Shown: in pieces, positions 15,253 through 23,307 of the stretch
Numbering within the stretch: position 1 is the stretch's first letter
Layout of the letters: every line of letters starts with the position of its first letter
NCBI GenBank assembly: GCA_035296965.1
Contig: DATGZX010000115.1
Coordinates: 1-43,418 of the forward strand
From: DATGZX01 sp035296965
GTDB taxonomy: Bacteria; Planctomycetota; Planctomycetia; Gemmatales; Gemmataceae
Length of the DNA: 43,418 nt
Direction: 5' to 3'
Made by a program: the position numbers and the translations under genes
Notes under the pieces: generated by a model
The model's input: the letters and a program-made list of their open reading frames with translations, nothing else
Database searches by the model: none
Told to the model about the DNA's origin: nothing

Positions 15253-17262
15253 TTACTGAATAGACTTCCGCGAAGATTCCAGAGATTCGATGAGCTTGTT
15301 CATCTTCTGCTCGAGTTTGTCCAGCCGGCGTTCCAGATCGCGCTGGCTCTGGCTCGTGGTGGTGGAGGTCGTGGCGCGGCCGCGCGCTGAGGCAGCACGC
15401 GGAGTCTCGGTCGTCCGCGATTCGGTACCGCGCATCGATCGTTCCTGTTGTTCGGCGTTCAGACTTCGGTCCACCGCTCGTTCGATCTGGCGAGCCATAG
15501 CCTCGATACGCTGCGTGTTGATGCCGCTGACCGCTGATTGGATCTGTTTCTCCAGTTGCTTCATGCGTTCAGGACTAATGCTTTCGTCGATCGATTTATG
15601 GATCTGCTCAGTGAGCATTTTCATGCGCTCCGGGTCCAATGCTTGATGAATGGCCTCATGGATCTGCTTCTCAATCTTCTTCATCTGCTCGGGATCCAGG
15701 TTGCCGTCGACGCCAATTCGGACACGCGTCTCCCGCGGTTTGTCCGGCTTCTTCGTGTCGGCGCTCTCCTCGGTCTTGGCAGAGAGAGAACGCCGCTTTT
15801 GCTCCGCTACCGCCCGCTCTGCATCGCGTCTGGCCTGCTCCGCCTTTCGCTGCGCATCTCGGACGAGTTCTCTGGCTTTCTTCTCGGCTTCTCTGGCAGC
15901 TTGCAAGGCTTTTTTCTCTTCCTCCCTTGCTTGGCTCTTTGCGGCTTCCTCGGGTTGGCTCGGTGGAGTCCTCACTGACGTGTTCCTCCGCCCCTCCAGC
16001 GTCCGCAGGAGTCGATCCATGCGTTCTTCGAGTCTCTGCATCCGCTTCTCCAGATCCTGTGCGTTCGCGTCCTGGGCGGCTCCCGCAGCAGGTCCTTCAT
16101 CGTCGAGCGTGACTCGAGCCGTTAGATCCTTCTCGGGCTTGGCCTGAACCCGCCCCGGAGCAAGTGGAAGGATGAGCAATCCCAGGCAGAGTGCCCCGAT
16201 GCCGATCGGCCACGGAATTCGCGGACTCAAGGGTTCACGCACAATCATGGTCAGTCTCCTTTTCAACAAGTGCACATGTCCAACCCCGCTGGCCACCGGC
16301 GGCAGAGCGGGACGGGAATCCAGAAAGTCAACCGTTTGCAGAAGCGCCTTGGCATACGCCTTGGCTGCTTGGGGAAGCAGATGCACGACCCAGGCGTCGC
16401 AGCATTGCTCTTCCACCTGCTGGATCTCATGCCGAGCCCACCAGGCCACCGGATGCCACCAGTACAGGCTGGTCGCCACCAACTCGAGCCAGCGCACCCA
16501 GTGATCGCGCCGCCGGGCATGGGCCAATTCGTGCGCGAGCAAGGTCGAGAGTTGGTCCGGCTGAAGACGGCGCAGAAGAGCACCGGGCAAGATCAAGCGC
16601 GCCCGCCCGCCCGCCGCCCACAACAGCGGGGATACTTTTCCCGGTACCACCAGGAGTGCCGGGCAACGCGGCAATCCCATCTGATTGGCTAGCTCCCGAG
16701 CTTCCTCTTGTATCCAGGCCGGTGCGGGCTTGCCGAACCTGAGGAGTCGGTTGAAGCAATAAATCCGCCAAACGCCCACGACGAACCACAAACCGGAACC
16801 GACAATCCAAGTCATGAGGGCGGCATGCTGCCAGTGCTCGCCAGCCCAGCCAGGCACAGGTGTCGCCGGGCGTGATTCAATGGACTGGGCCATAGCGGGA
16901 GGGAGCGAGGCTTCCAGCGCTGGAAGCGGCGATTCTTCATCCGACGAGACCACCTCCGCACAACATTCCAGCATGTCTTCAGGCTCGGGCGCTGAATCCG
17001 TCGCGGACGTTGGTCTCAGCTCCCGGGAAAGCTCGGGGGCATCCGTTGGCGGCTCTGTCGCCGCCCGCGTCAATGCCTCGGGCCAGGCGAGAGGCACCCA
17101 CATCGCCGGTGGAGTAATGAGCTTCAAAAGCACGAGCATCCAAAGGAGATGCATCACCGCCGGGCGCCGACAGAGCCGGCCAATGCAGGCCACCAGCAGT
17201 GCCAATCCGGCCGCCATGAGGGCGTTCAACACGCCGATCTCCAGGAGAGTTTGCATGTCCAT
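15253..17262 (-). CDS. M56-family (BlaR1-type) membrane metallopeptidase with C-terminal coiled-coil repeats
   Basis: 669-aa polytopic membrane protein. Transmembrane segments lie near residues 8-28, 36-58, 150-168 and 352-370. The zinc-metallopeptidase motif H-E-L-A-H is at 244-248, and the E-E-Q-C-C-D-A segment at 284-290 supplies the third ligand, as in BlaR1/MecR1 sensors. There is no penicillin-binding domain. Residues 400-669 form a highly charged coiled coil. It contains four tandem 20-residue repeats (522-541, 542-561, 562-580, 581-600; pattern D-P-E-x-M-K-x-L/I-E-x-Q-I-x-x-A/S-I/V). They are framed by two related heptad segments (403-426 and 642-667). It follows the BlaI-type regulator by 39 bp on the same strand, so it probably cleaves that repressor upon a signal sensed outside the membrane. 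The ligand is unknown. Confidence 0.88.
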   Translation of the reverse strand: MDMQTLLEIGVLNALMAAGLALLVACIGRLCRRPAVMHLLWMLVLLKLITPPAMWVPLAWPEALTRAATEPPTDAPELSRELRPTSATDSAPEPEDMLECCAEVVSSDEESPLPALEASLPPAMAQSIESRPATPVPGWAGEHWQHAALMTWIVGSGLWFVVGVWRIYCFNRLLRFGKPAPAWIQEEARELANQMGLPRCPALLVVPGKVSPLLWAAGGRARLILPGALLRRLQPDQLSTLLAHELAHARRRDHWVRWLELVATSLYWWHPVAWWARHEIQQVEEQCCDAWVVHLLPQAAKAYAKALLQTVDFLDSRPALPPVASGVGHVHLLKRRLTMIVREPLSPRIPWPIGIGALCLGLLILPLAPGRVQAKPEKDLTARVTLDDEGPAAGAAQDANAQDLEKRMQRLEERMDRLLRTLEGRRNTSVRTPPSQPEEAAKSQAREEEKKALQAAREAEKKARELVRDAQRKAEQARRDAERAVAEQKRRSLSAKTEESADTKKPDKPRETRVRIGVDGNLDPEQMKKIEKQIHEAIHQALDPERMKMLTEQIHKSIDESISPERMKQLEKQIQSAVSGINTQRIEAMARQIERAVDRSLNAEQQERSMRGTESRTTETPRAASARGRATTSTTTSQSQRDLERRLDKLEQKMNKLIESLESSRKSIQ

Positions 17263-17301
17263 GTCCCTTTACGCCAACTGCGCGGGTCACTCGACGGGAG
17301 C

Positions 17302-17682
17302 TTAGCTATCCAGTTCTTTCATCAGTTTGCGGATCTCGCGGCGCTCCTTGGCGGTAAGCCGCTTAGAGCGGACCAGGTTGGTAAATAACGGCGTCAGAGA
17401 CCCACCGCATAGCTTTTGGGCAACGGCCTCCAGGCGTCGTCCGATCAGCTCGTCACGCTCGATGGTGGCGCGGAAAACATGTGCCCAGGCGCTGCGGTCC
17501 CGGCTCACGCATCCTTTCGCCTCCAGTCGATCGAGCAATTTCTGCACCGTGGCGTAGTGGACGTCGCTGCCACGCGGATAAAGGACGTCGGTTAAATTCC
17601 GGATGGTCGCTGGCCCCCGTTCCCATAAGGCCTGTAGTACGGCCAACTCGGCATCCGGCAGGTCTTGCACATCGCGGCTCAT
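17302..17682 (-). CDS. BlaI/MecI/CopY-family transcriptional repressor
   Basis: 126-aa winged-helix repressor. The N-terminal half (DLPDAELAVLQALWERGPATI to SDVHYATVQKLLDRLEAKGCV) matches the BlaI/MecI DNA-binding domain, including the Y-A-T-V-x-x-x-L-x-R-L recognition helix. The C-terminal half (LTPLFTNLVRSKRLTAKERREIRKLMKELD) matches the family's helical dimerisation tail. In the family, such repressors are cleaved or inactivated through an M56 partner, which here is the next gene downstream. AAGGAGG lies 5 nt before the ATG. Two CAGAC-N5-GTCTG palindromes overlap its promoter, so it very likely represses its own operon. No beta-lactamase or other target gene lies nearby. Confidence 0.93.
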   Translation of the reverse strand: MSRDVQDLPDAELAVLQALWERGPATIRNLTDVLYPRGSDVHYATVQKLLDRLEAKGCVSRDRSAWAHVFRATIERDELIGRRLEAVAQKLCGGSLTPLFTNLVRSKRLTAKERREIRKLMKELDS

Positions 17683-17686
17683 GAAA

Positions 17687-17746
17687 GCCTCCTTGTCAGA
17701 CTACGTGTCTGGGGTCTATTGTCAGACGGCCGGTCTGACTTGTCAA
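17687..17746 (-). promoter_or_regulatory. Promoter and two BlaI-type operators of the blaI-M56 operon
   Basis: On the minus strand the -35 box TTGACA (17746-17741) and -10 box GACAAT (17723-17718) are exactly 17 bp apart. A perfect palindrome GTCAGAC-N5-GTCTGAC (17721-17739) fills the spacer. A second CAGAC-N5-GTCTG site (17697-17711) lies just downstream of the -10 box. The ribosome site AAGGAGG (17694-17688) and the ATG (17682) follow. Repressor bound at both sites would block polymerase binding and clearance, which fits autoregulation by the encoded BlaI-like protein. The sites differ from the classic TACA-N2-TGTA blaI operator. Confidence 0.85.
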
Positions 17747-18007
17747 GTATTTTTCTGAGACTTTTCGATTTTTGCTGATAAGCAGACCCTTGCACAGCTT
17801 TGCCAAGGCTGGCCGAGTCAGCAGCGGTTATGGCCTCTTCGCAGAGGTACGCCGAAAGTGCGCCGAGAGTGCGCCTTCCAGGAGCCAATTGTGCCATTGG
17901 GACGACATGGCAGACGATCGTTGCCTCTGTCTCGCTGCGCCAAGTCATGCTGGACCTCCTTGATTTGCTGACGGCAGAGCTGCATTTTTCAAGGCGCGCA
18001 TACGGAA
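17747..18007. other. Intergenic region upstream of the blaI promoter
   Basis: The 571 bp from 17747 to 18317 lie between the divergent blaI-M56 and DUF309-mug units. This left part shows no gene. A 265-codon minus-strand frame covers the gap but contains repeat-derived and low-quality sequence and has no ribosome site. The right part holds the inverted repeat at 18008-18082. Confidence 0.4.
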
Positions 18008-18082
18008 TACGAGCCCCAAGCGTAAGTGAGGAAGCCGGCCGAAGATTGCAGGTCAAAACCTCGCTGACGCTTCGGGCTAATA
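18008..18082. repeat. Imperfect inverted repeat with AAGCGT cores
   Basis: Two 24-bp arms (18008-18031 and 18059-18082) match in inverted orientation at 19 of 24 positions, around a 27-bp spacer. The arms contain GAGCCCCAAGCGTAAGTGAGG-like sequence and its complement. From memory, this word type is common in intergenic DNA of planctomycetes, so this is probably a dispersed repeat. No second copy was found in this window. Confidence 0.6.
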
Positions 18083-18317
18083 TGTAGGGCGGGTCGTGAC
18101 TCCCGGCGTCCCCACGACTCGATTGTAGATCCAGGAAAGCGCACAAGGAACCGCAGCAGAAGAGATTCGTGCCACCAACGTCGACCAGGCGGCAGGATAA
18201 ACGCCGGCGAGGGAAATGCCTTCTGCCGACTGGCCTCAGCAAGATCTCGGCTCGCCCCGAGCCGTCTGCTAGAATCTGGGCTGGGGCGCTTGGAGGGAGA
18301 ACGCCACGGAGATTCCA

Positions 18318-18863
18318 ATGGCTTCCGTTCATCCTCCGCGGCTTGTACCCGAGATGGCATTCCCGCCTTATGCCTTCGTGCCGGGTTTCTTCCCGCATCC
18401 GCTGAGTAGTCCGCTGGGGCACAGCTTCGGTTCGCAGCCCGAGCATCCCGCGTGCCCTGATGCAACGAACTGGCAAGCGTGCCGGCCTTTCCTTCGCGGC
18501 GTGGACCTATTCAATTACGGTTACTACTGGGAGGCTCACGAGGTGTGGGAAGGGCTTTGGAATGCGTGTGGTCGCCACGGGATGACTGCAGATTTTTTGA
18601 AGGGCCTAATTCAACTCGCAGCCGCCGGCGTCAAGTTTCGTCAAGGCGTCACCGAGGGAGTGCAAACGCACGCCCAAAGGGCGGCGGCCCTTTTTTGCGA
18701 AACGGCAGTTTCCTTAGGAGAAGGGGCGCCTCGCTACATGGGCCTGCAATTGTCGGAACTCATTTCCTTTGCACAAACACTTGCGGCTTGCCGGGCAATC
18801 AAGAACGACCAAGTGTTGCCTCCCGTCGAGGTTATTTTCGATTTTGTTCTCTCCCCCTTCTAG
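18318..18863 (+). CDS. DUF309 domain-containing protein
   Basis: 181-aa cytoplasmic protein. The core F-N-Y-G-Y-Y-W-E-A-H-E-V-W-E-G-L-W, followed by L-K-G-L-I-Q-L-A-A-A-G-V-K, is the hallmark of DUF309, a small helical family of unknown function. Conserved His/Glu residues in the W-E-x-H-E-x-W-E motif suggest a metal or ligand site. An N-terminal extension of about 50 residues precedes the domain. CGGAGA lies 6 nt before the ATG. The gene ends 11 bp before mug on the same strand, so the two are probably cotranscribed. A link to DNA repair can be suggested from that context only. Confidence 0.85.
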   Translation: MASVHPPRLVPEMAFPPYAFVPGFFPHPLSSPLGHSFGSQPEHPACPDATNWQACRPFLRGVDLFNYGYYWEAHEVWEGLWNACGRHGMTADFLKGLIQLAAAGVKFRQGVTEGVQTHAQRAAALFCETAVSLGEGAPRYMGLQLSELISFAQTLAACRAIKNDQVLPPVEVIFDFVLSPF

Positions 18864-18874
18864 CCGGAGAAAGT

Positions 18875-19453
18875 GTGCAATCGCACTGGAAGCCAACGCG
18901 GGCAGAGATAGCGGCCGCACACGGCAACACGGTGCCCGATGTAATTGCACATGACCTTCGCGTTCTGTTCTGCGGCATCAATCCCGGGCTTTACTCGGCG
19001 GCAGTGCGCCACCATTTCGCACGACCGGGAAATCGCTTTTGGCCAACCTTGCATCGCGCGGGGTTCACGGAACGTGTCTTGTCCCCCTTCGAGGAGCGTG
19101 AGCTGCTGAGTCTCGGTTATGGGATCACGAACATCGTCAATCGGGCCAGCGCAACGGCAGACCAGCTCACTGCTCAAGAACTTGTGCGGGGCGTGCCCAA
19201 ATTGAAGAAGAAGCTGGTGCTATTTCGCCCTCGATTCGTCGCATTCCTGGGTGTCACTGCCTATCGGACAGCCTTCAATCGCCCGCAAGCCGTAGTGGGG
19301 CGTCAATCAGATCGTCTAGCAAAGTCGGCGGTTTGGATTCTGCCGAATCCCAGCGGCCTAAATGCGCACTATCAAATCGACGATCTTGTGGCGGTGTTCA
19401 GCGAACTGCGGATCGCCAGTGAACACAGTTCACGTTCTGGACGAGACGAATGA
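18875..19453 (+). CDS. mug: Mismatch-specific uracil/thymine DNA glycosylase (Mug family)
   Basis: 192-aa DNA glycosylase of the Mug/TDG family, which removes uracil (and etheno-cytosine or thymine) from G-mispairs in base excision repair. The catalytic-region motif G-I-N-P-G-L is near residue 36, followed by H-H-F-A-R-P-G-N-R-F-W-P, and the DNA-intercalating loop N-P-S-G-L-N is near the C-terminus. T-N-I-V-N-R-A-S and the F-L-G-V-T-A-Y-R strand also fit the family. The frame is open from 18479, inside DUF309, but homology begins only near residue 10 of the product from GTG 18875, which has GGAGAAA just upstream. That start makes a compact DUF309-mug unit. Its stop is 15 bp from the stop of the convergent M14 gene. 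Confidence 0.92.
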   Translation: MQSHWKPTRAEIAAAHGNTVPDVIAHDLRVLFCGINPGLYSAAVRHHFARPGNRFWPTLHRAGFTERVLSPFEERELLSLGYGITNIVNRASATADQLTAQELVRGVPKLKKKLVLFRPRFVAFLGVTAYRTAFNRPQAVVGRQSDRLAKSAVWILPNPSGLNAHYQIDDLVAVFSELRIASEHSSRSGRDE

Positions 19454-19474
19454 GGTCCGGCCGGGACGTCATTC
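19448..19474. terminator. Palindrome spanning both stop codons of convergent genes
   Basis: GAATGA pairs with TCATTC and GTCC with GGAC (19448-19458 with 19464-19474, one mismatch) around a 5-nt loop. The hairpin contains the stop codons of mug and of the M14 peptidase. With no T-tract on either side, it may slow rather than end transcription. Confidence 0.5.
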
Positions 19475-21079
19475 TCCCCGAACCGGCTCCAAGGAAAGTG
19501 TCGTTTTCTTCGCCAGGCGCAGGATTGGATAATCCTTGCCTTCGGCAATCGAACCATCGAGGAAATTCCAGGTGCACAGACCGTCTTCAGATTCCGGCTC
19601 GAGAAGATAAATGGCCAAGCTGCCCAGCGGCTGAGCAGTTCGAACGACCACAGTCCCGGCTTTCGCAGATCGCTTTTCCACTCGAGAGGACACCTTGAGA
19701 GATTCAAGGTTGTGCTTTTGAAAGACTTGCAGCCGCGAAATCTTGTCGACTCGATACGCTTCGACGTCGAGATCCTCGTCTTTCATCAGCTTTTCGACGA
19801 CAATGCCATGTTTGTGCAACACGCCGATCACCTTGCCGAAATCGGCCGGAATGAGGTAAGCGTAGGGTCGGGCTACGGACACCTTGGGCTCGCAGCGGCC
19901 GTAGTACTTAAGCTGATATACCTTGGGTTGATCGGTTGCAACGTGCCGGCCGTTCTTTACTTCCTCCACGAATCCCTGGAAATCGACCGTGCGATCGATG
20001 GCAGCTTTCCGCTGTTGAACGGCCACCTGGTCAGTCGGTTGTGGGTCACTTCCTGCCTGCACGGTCTCGTCGCGGGCCTCCTTGAGCAATTTTTGCAGTT
20101 TGTCTTTGTTGTCGGCGGCATATTCGAAGATGCTCCGTGCGAAATCGCGCGACGCAAGCACCCGGTCGCGATAGGAGGCATAGGAATACGATTCAGACAG
20201 AATGCCAATGCGATTGCGGAGCCCGACATAGTGCAAGCCGAAACGTGGGATCGCTTCTACCGTTTCCCAGCCGGTGCGGTCGCGCGAGAAATTGCCGTAG
20301 AAGAACGAATGGTAACCGCTCCGCTTTTCTAGGCGCCGTCCCACGTCGGGCAGCATTTCGTCACGTACGGCCGCGATTACTTTGGCGTTCCCGGCAGGAT
20401 TGCGCGGCCCCTCGTAGGTGATCGTATAGCGGTGATAAGAACCATTCGTTGTGTGCATGTCGATCACAATCGCGGGGTCCCAAACGTTTAAGAAATGTAC
20501 CAGGGCTCGGCACTCCGGACTTTCCAGCTTGACGTAATCGCGATTGAGGTCGAAGCCTTGCGCATTGGGACGAACGCCCATGCCTTCCTCGGGCCCGACT
20601 TGCCCCCGTCGGTTTGTCTTATTCATGCGCTCGTTGCCATCGGCGTTGAAGATGGGGGCTATAACCAGAATGAGGTTCTTGAGCAAGGGCCGCTCGGCAG
20701 CCATGCCGATATCACGGGCAAGCATAAGCAGCCCTTCCTTACCGTCCACCTCCCCAGCATGGATATTGCCCATCGCAAAGACAACCAGTTTGTTGGTCTT
20801 GGCTGCTTCTTCCGCTGTGGCCACCGGCGGATCGGCCAGAATGATGAGCGGCAGCTTGCGGCCCTCAAAGCTGGTACCTAATTGGCCAAGGCGGACATAG
20901 GGACATTGCTTGGCCAGACGCTCGCAGAATTCGACAACCTGCGCATGCCTGGACGTCGCTCGATAGTTGCTCTGCTCCGCCACGGTGAGGAGTTTGTCAG
21001 CGTCTGCAGCTGACGACGGATAGCTGGAAGCAATAACCAGAGTAGCGACCAACACCCAAACGAAGGGCCGAATCCACAT
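19469..21079 (-). CDS. Secreted M14-family zinc carboxypeptidase
   Basis: 536-aa exported metallopeptidase. A signal peptide (residues about 1-25, ending S-S-A-A-D) is followed by the M14 catalytic domain. The zinc motif H-x-x-E is H107-A-G-E110 in G-N-I-H-A-G-E-V-D-G-K-E, and the substrate-binding N-R is at 179-180 (F-D-L-N-R-D-Y). The third zinc ligand is H209 (D-M-H-T-T-N-G), and the catalytic Glu is probably in I-L-S-E-S-Y-S-Y-A near residue 296. The C-terminal 150 residues form an extra domain. The family removes C-terminal residues from peptides or cleaves cell-wall peptides; the substrate is unknown. GGGAG lies 7 nt before the ATG. The gene is divergent from the MutS-like gene, with a perfect inverted repeat between them. 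Confidence 0.92.
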   Translation of the reverse strand: MWIRPFVWVLVATLVIASSYPSSAADADKLLTVAEQSNYRATSRHAQVVEFCERLAKQCPYVRLGQLGTSFEGRKLPLIILADPPVATAEEAAKTNKLVVFAMGNIHAGEVDGKEGLLMLARDIGMAAERPLLKNLILVIAPIFNADGNERMNKTNRRGQVGPEEGMGVRPNAQGFDLNRDYVKLESPECRALVHFLNVWDPAIVIDMHTTNGSYHRYTITYEGPRNPAGNAKVIAAVRDEMLPDVGRRLEKRSGYHSFFYGNFSRDRTGWETVEAIPRFGLHYVGLRNRIGILSESYSYASYRDRVLASRDFARSIFEYAADNKDKLQKLLKEARDETVQAGSDPQPTDQVAVQQRKAAIDRTVDFQGFVEEVKNGRHVATDQPKVYQLKYYGRCEPKVSVARPYAYLIPADFGKVIGVLHKHGIVVEKLMKDEDLDVEAYRVDKISRLQVFQKHNLESLKVSSRVEKRSAKAGTVVVRTAQPLGSLAIYLLEPESEDGLCTWNFLDGSIAEGKDYPILRLAKKTTLSLEPVRGE

Positions 21080-21183
21080 ACAGCATCTCCCGTCAGTGAA
21101 AGAGTACGAGCTATAGTCAGCGGGCTGGCCATCCAGCGTAACAAAAAACCATCACCCTTCCCACTCTCCGACAGTCTGTAGAT

Positions 21184-21312
21184 GCGTCAAGCGTACTCGC
21201 GCCGACGCACCATTCCGAGGACGGTGCCGTCGCCTCGGTTTCATTCCATGGCGAGAACAAGTCGAGCCTTTTCCGCCAGTCGAAGGTGCGTCGGCGCGAG
21301 TACGCTTGACGC
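21184..21312. repeat. Perfect 28-bp inverted repeat in a divergent promoter region
   Basis: Arms 21184-21211 and 21285-21312 are exact reverse complements over 28 bp, separated by 73 bp that itself contains a CCGAGG..CCTCGG palindrome. It lies between the divergent starts of the M14 and MutS-like genes. No target duplication or reading frame was found, so it is either a MITE-like repeat or a regulatory structure. Confidence 0.85.
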
Positions 21313-21355
21313 TACCCTACTCCTCCCTCACTTTTTGCAGTAAAATCCTGGCAAG

Positions 21356-23236
21356 ATGCGGACATTTGTTCCGATGAAACGGACTTCATCGGCCGCCGGC
21401 AATCCTGGCGACCATGGGCCGGAGGACGATGTGGCAGAGCTTGCGGACGGCGCACCAGCTCAAGAGGAGTATACTCGCCGCGAACGTGTCTATCGAGAAC
21501 TCGCCGAGCGGCAGGCGCGGTTGTATCGAATCCTCGCCAATCTTCGGGTTCTCGTTGTCATCATCGCAGGATTTCTCATCTGGGGGGCGTCCAGCGGCGA
21601 CCGCCTGGCGGCTTATCTAGTTCTCGTGCCCATCGTCGTGTTTGTGGTCCTCGTTCTCTGGCAAAACGAACGAGTGAGCCGGATATGCCAGCGCGCCGAG
21701 CGCGCCGCGGAGTTCTACGCGCGCGGCCGCGCCCGCCTTGAAGACCGCTGGATAGGCACTGGCCAACCCGGGACGCACTACCTAGACGAAAACCATCCCA
21801 ACGCCCTTGACCTGGATCTCTTTGGCAAAGGATCGCTCTTCGAGCTGCTGTGCACGGCGCGCACGCGTAGCGGAGAGGATGCCTTGGCCGACTGGCTGTG
21901 TGCACCTGCCTCTGCGGAGACGATCTGTGCACGCCAGGTTGCACTCAAGGACCTGGCGCCCCGGCTTGATCTGCGCGAGCAAATCGCTCTTCTGGGAACC
22001 GACGTGCCTGCCGGAGTCGATCTGCAAGCGCTCACCGATTGGGGCTCAGCCCCCCTCGTGCTGGTATCGCCCTGGGCCCGCTTGGCTGCCGTCATCCTGG
22101 CGGGGTTGGCTCTGCTCACCTTGGTAGGCTGGATTACCGAAACAGCTGGGTCGTTGCCGTTTTTGGTGGTACTCCTGGTCGAAGGCGGATTCGCCCTATG
22201 GCTGCGCCAGCGCGTCAAGCAAGTGATCGACCCTGTCGAGCGCAGAGCCCAGGACCTGGCCCTGTTCGCCGGTATTCTTGCTCGCCTGGAATCAGAAGAT
22301 TTTAAGGCACCTCAATTGCGCCAACTTCGCGAGGCCCTCGATACACAGGGATTGCCTCCCTCGAGGCGGATGGCTGAATTAGCCGGCCTGATCGACTGGC
22401 TCAATGCCAGGCGTAACCAACTCTTTGTCCCTATCGCTCTCATCACGCTTTGGACCACGCGTTACGCCTTTGCTCTCGAAAGGTGGCGAGCGCTCGCCGG
22501 TCCGGCCATCCGTCATTGGTTGGCGGCGGTCGCGGAGTTCGAGGCACTCGGCTCACTGGCAGCTTATTCATACGAAAACCCGCGCGACCCATTTCCCGAG
22601 GTGATTTCAGGCAAGGCTTTCTTCGACGGCGAGAGGCTTGGACATCCGCTGATTCCGGACGCCCGCTGCGTGCGCAATGATCTGCGCCTCGGAGATGAAT
22701 TGAGCGTGCTCGTGGTCAGCGGTTCCAACATGTCCGGCAAGAGCACAATGCTTCGAACCGTGGGAATCAATGCGGTGATGGCCCTCGCCGGCGCGCCGGT
22801 TCGCGCCGCTCGGCTGCGCATGTCTCCTCTTGTTATCGGCGCCACACTGCGGATTCAGGACTCCCTTCAAGCCGGCCGCTCGCGGTTTTACGCCGAAATT
22901 ACACGCGTGCGCCAGCTGATCGAATTGGCCAAGGGCGAGCCGCCGTTGTTGTTTCTCCTCGATGAATTTCTTCAGGGCACAAACTCCAATGACCGGCGGG
23001 TCGGCGCAGAAGCGGTAGTGCGCAGCTTGGTGGAACATGGGGCGATCGGGCTGATCACGACGCACGACCTTGCATTGGCCGAAATTGCGGACCTGCTCGC
23101 GCCGCGGGCTGCCAATGTCCACTTCGAAGACTCCTTCGAGAACGGGACCATGACGTTTGACTATCACATGCGGCCTGGCGTAGTGCAAAAGAGCAACGCT
23201 TTGGCTCTGATGCGTGCCGTGGGGATCAATGTTTAG
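21356..23236 (+). CDS. Membrane-anchored MutS-family ATPase
   Basis: 626-aa protein with a MutS-type C-terminal ATPase. The Walker A is G-S-N-M-S-G-K-S at 456-463, followed by the T-M-L-R-T-V-G helix. The Walker B is L-L-F-L-L-D-E near 531-537, followed by Q-G-T-N-S-N-D-R-R, and a T-T-H-D switch follows. Unlike MutS1 or MutS2 it has hydrophobic segments at residues 64-78, 87-102, 240-258 and 267-283, suggesting two membrane hairpins. It lacks the N-terminal mismatch-recognition F-x-E motif and the Smr nuclease domain. This matches uncharacterised MutS-related membrane proteins seen in several phyla, so a role in post-replicative repair should not be assumed. The ATG at 21356 has a poor ribosome site; the ATG at 21374 is an alternative. 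Confidence 0.88.
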   Translation: MRTFVPMKRTSSAAGNPGDHGPEDDVAELADGAPAQEEYTRRERVYRELAERQARLYRILANLRVLVVIIAGFLIWGASSGDRLAAYLVLVPIVVFVVLVLWQNERVSRICQRAERAAEFYARGRARLEDRWIGTGQPGTHYLDENHPNALDLDLFGKGSLFELLCTARTRSGEDALADWLCAPASAETICARQVALKDLAPRLDLREQIALLGTDVPAGVDLQALTDWGSAPLVLVSPWARLAAVILAGLALLTLVGWITETAGSLPFLVVLLVEGGFALWLRQRVKQVIDPVERRAQDLALFAGILARLESEDFKAPQLRQLREALDTQGLPPSRRMAELAGLIDWLNARRNQLFVPIALITLWTTRYAFALERWRALAGPAIRHWLAAVAEFEALGSLAAYSYENPRDPFPEVISGKAFFDGERLGHPLIPDARCVRNDLRLGDELSVLVVSGSNMSGKSTMLRTVGINAVMALAGAPVRAARLRMSPLVIGATLRIQDSLQAGRSRFYAEITRVRQLIELAKGEPPLLFLLDEFLQGTNSNDRRVGAEAVVRSLVEHGAIGLITTHDLALAEIADLLAPRAANVHFEDSFENGTMTFDYHMRPGVVQKSNALALMRAVGINV

Positions 23237-23307
23237 TCGAGTTGGATGGCACGCTTTCGAAAAATGTCTATAGCGAGGCTTTCCCTCCGACCAACGAGTC
23301 ATGGGAA

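Noticed and set aside
17679..18476. 265-codon minus-strand frame across the blaI/DUF309 gap
   Set aside because: It overlaps the DUF309 gene in antisense, runs through the repeat at 18008-18082 and the blaI promoter, has no ribosome site and has no protein-like motif.
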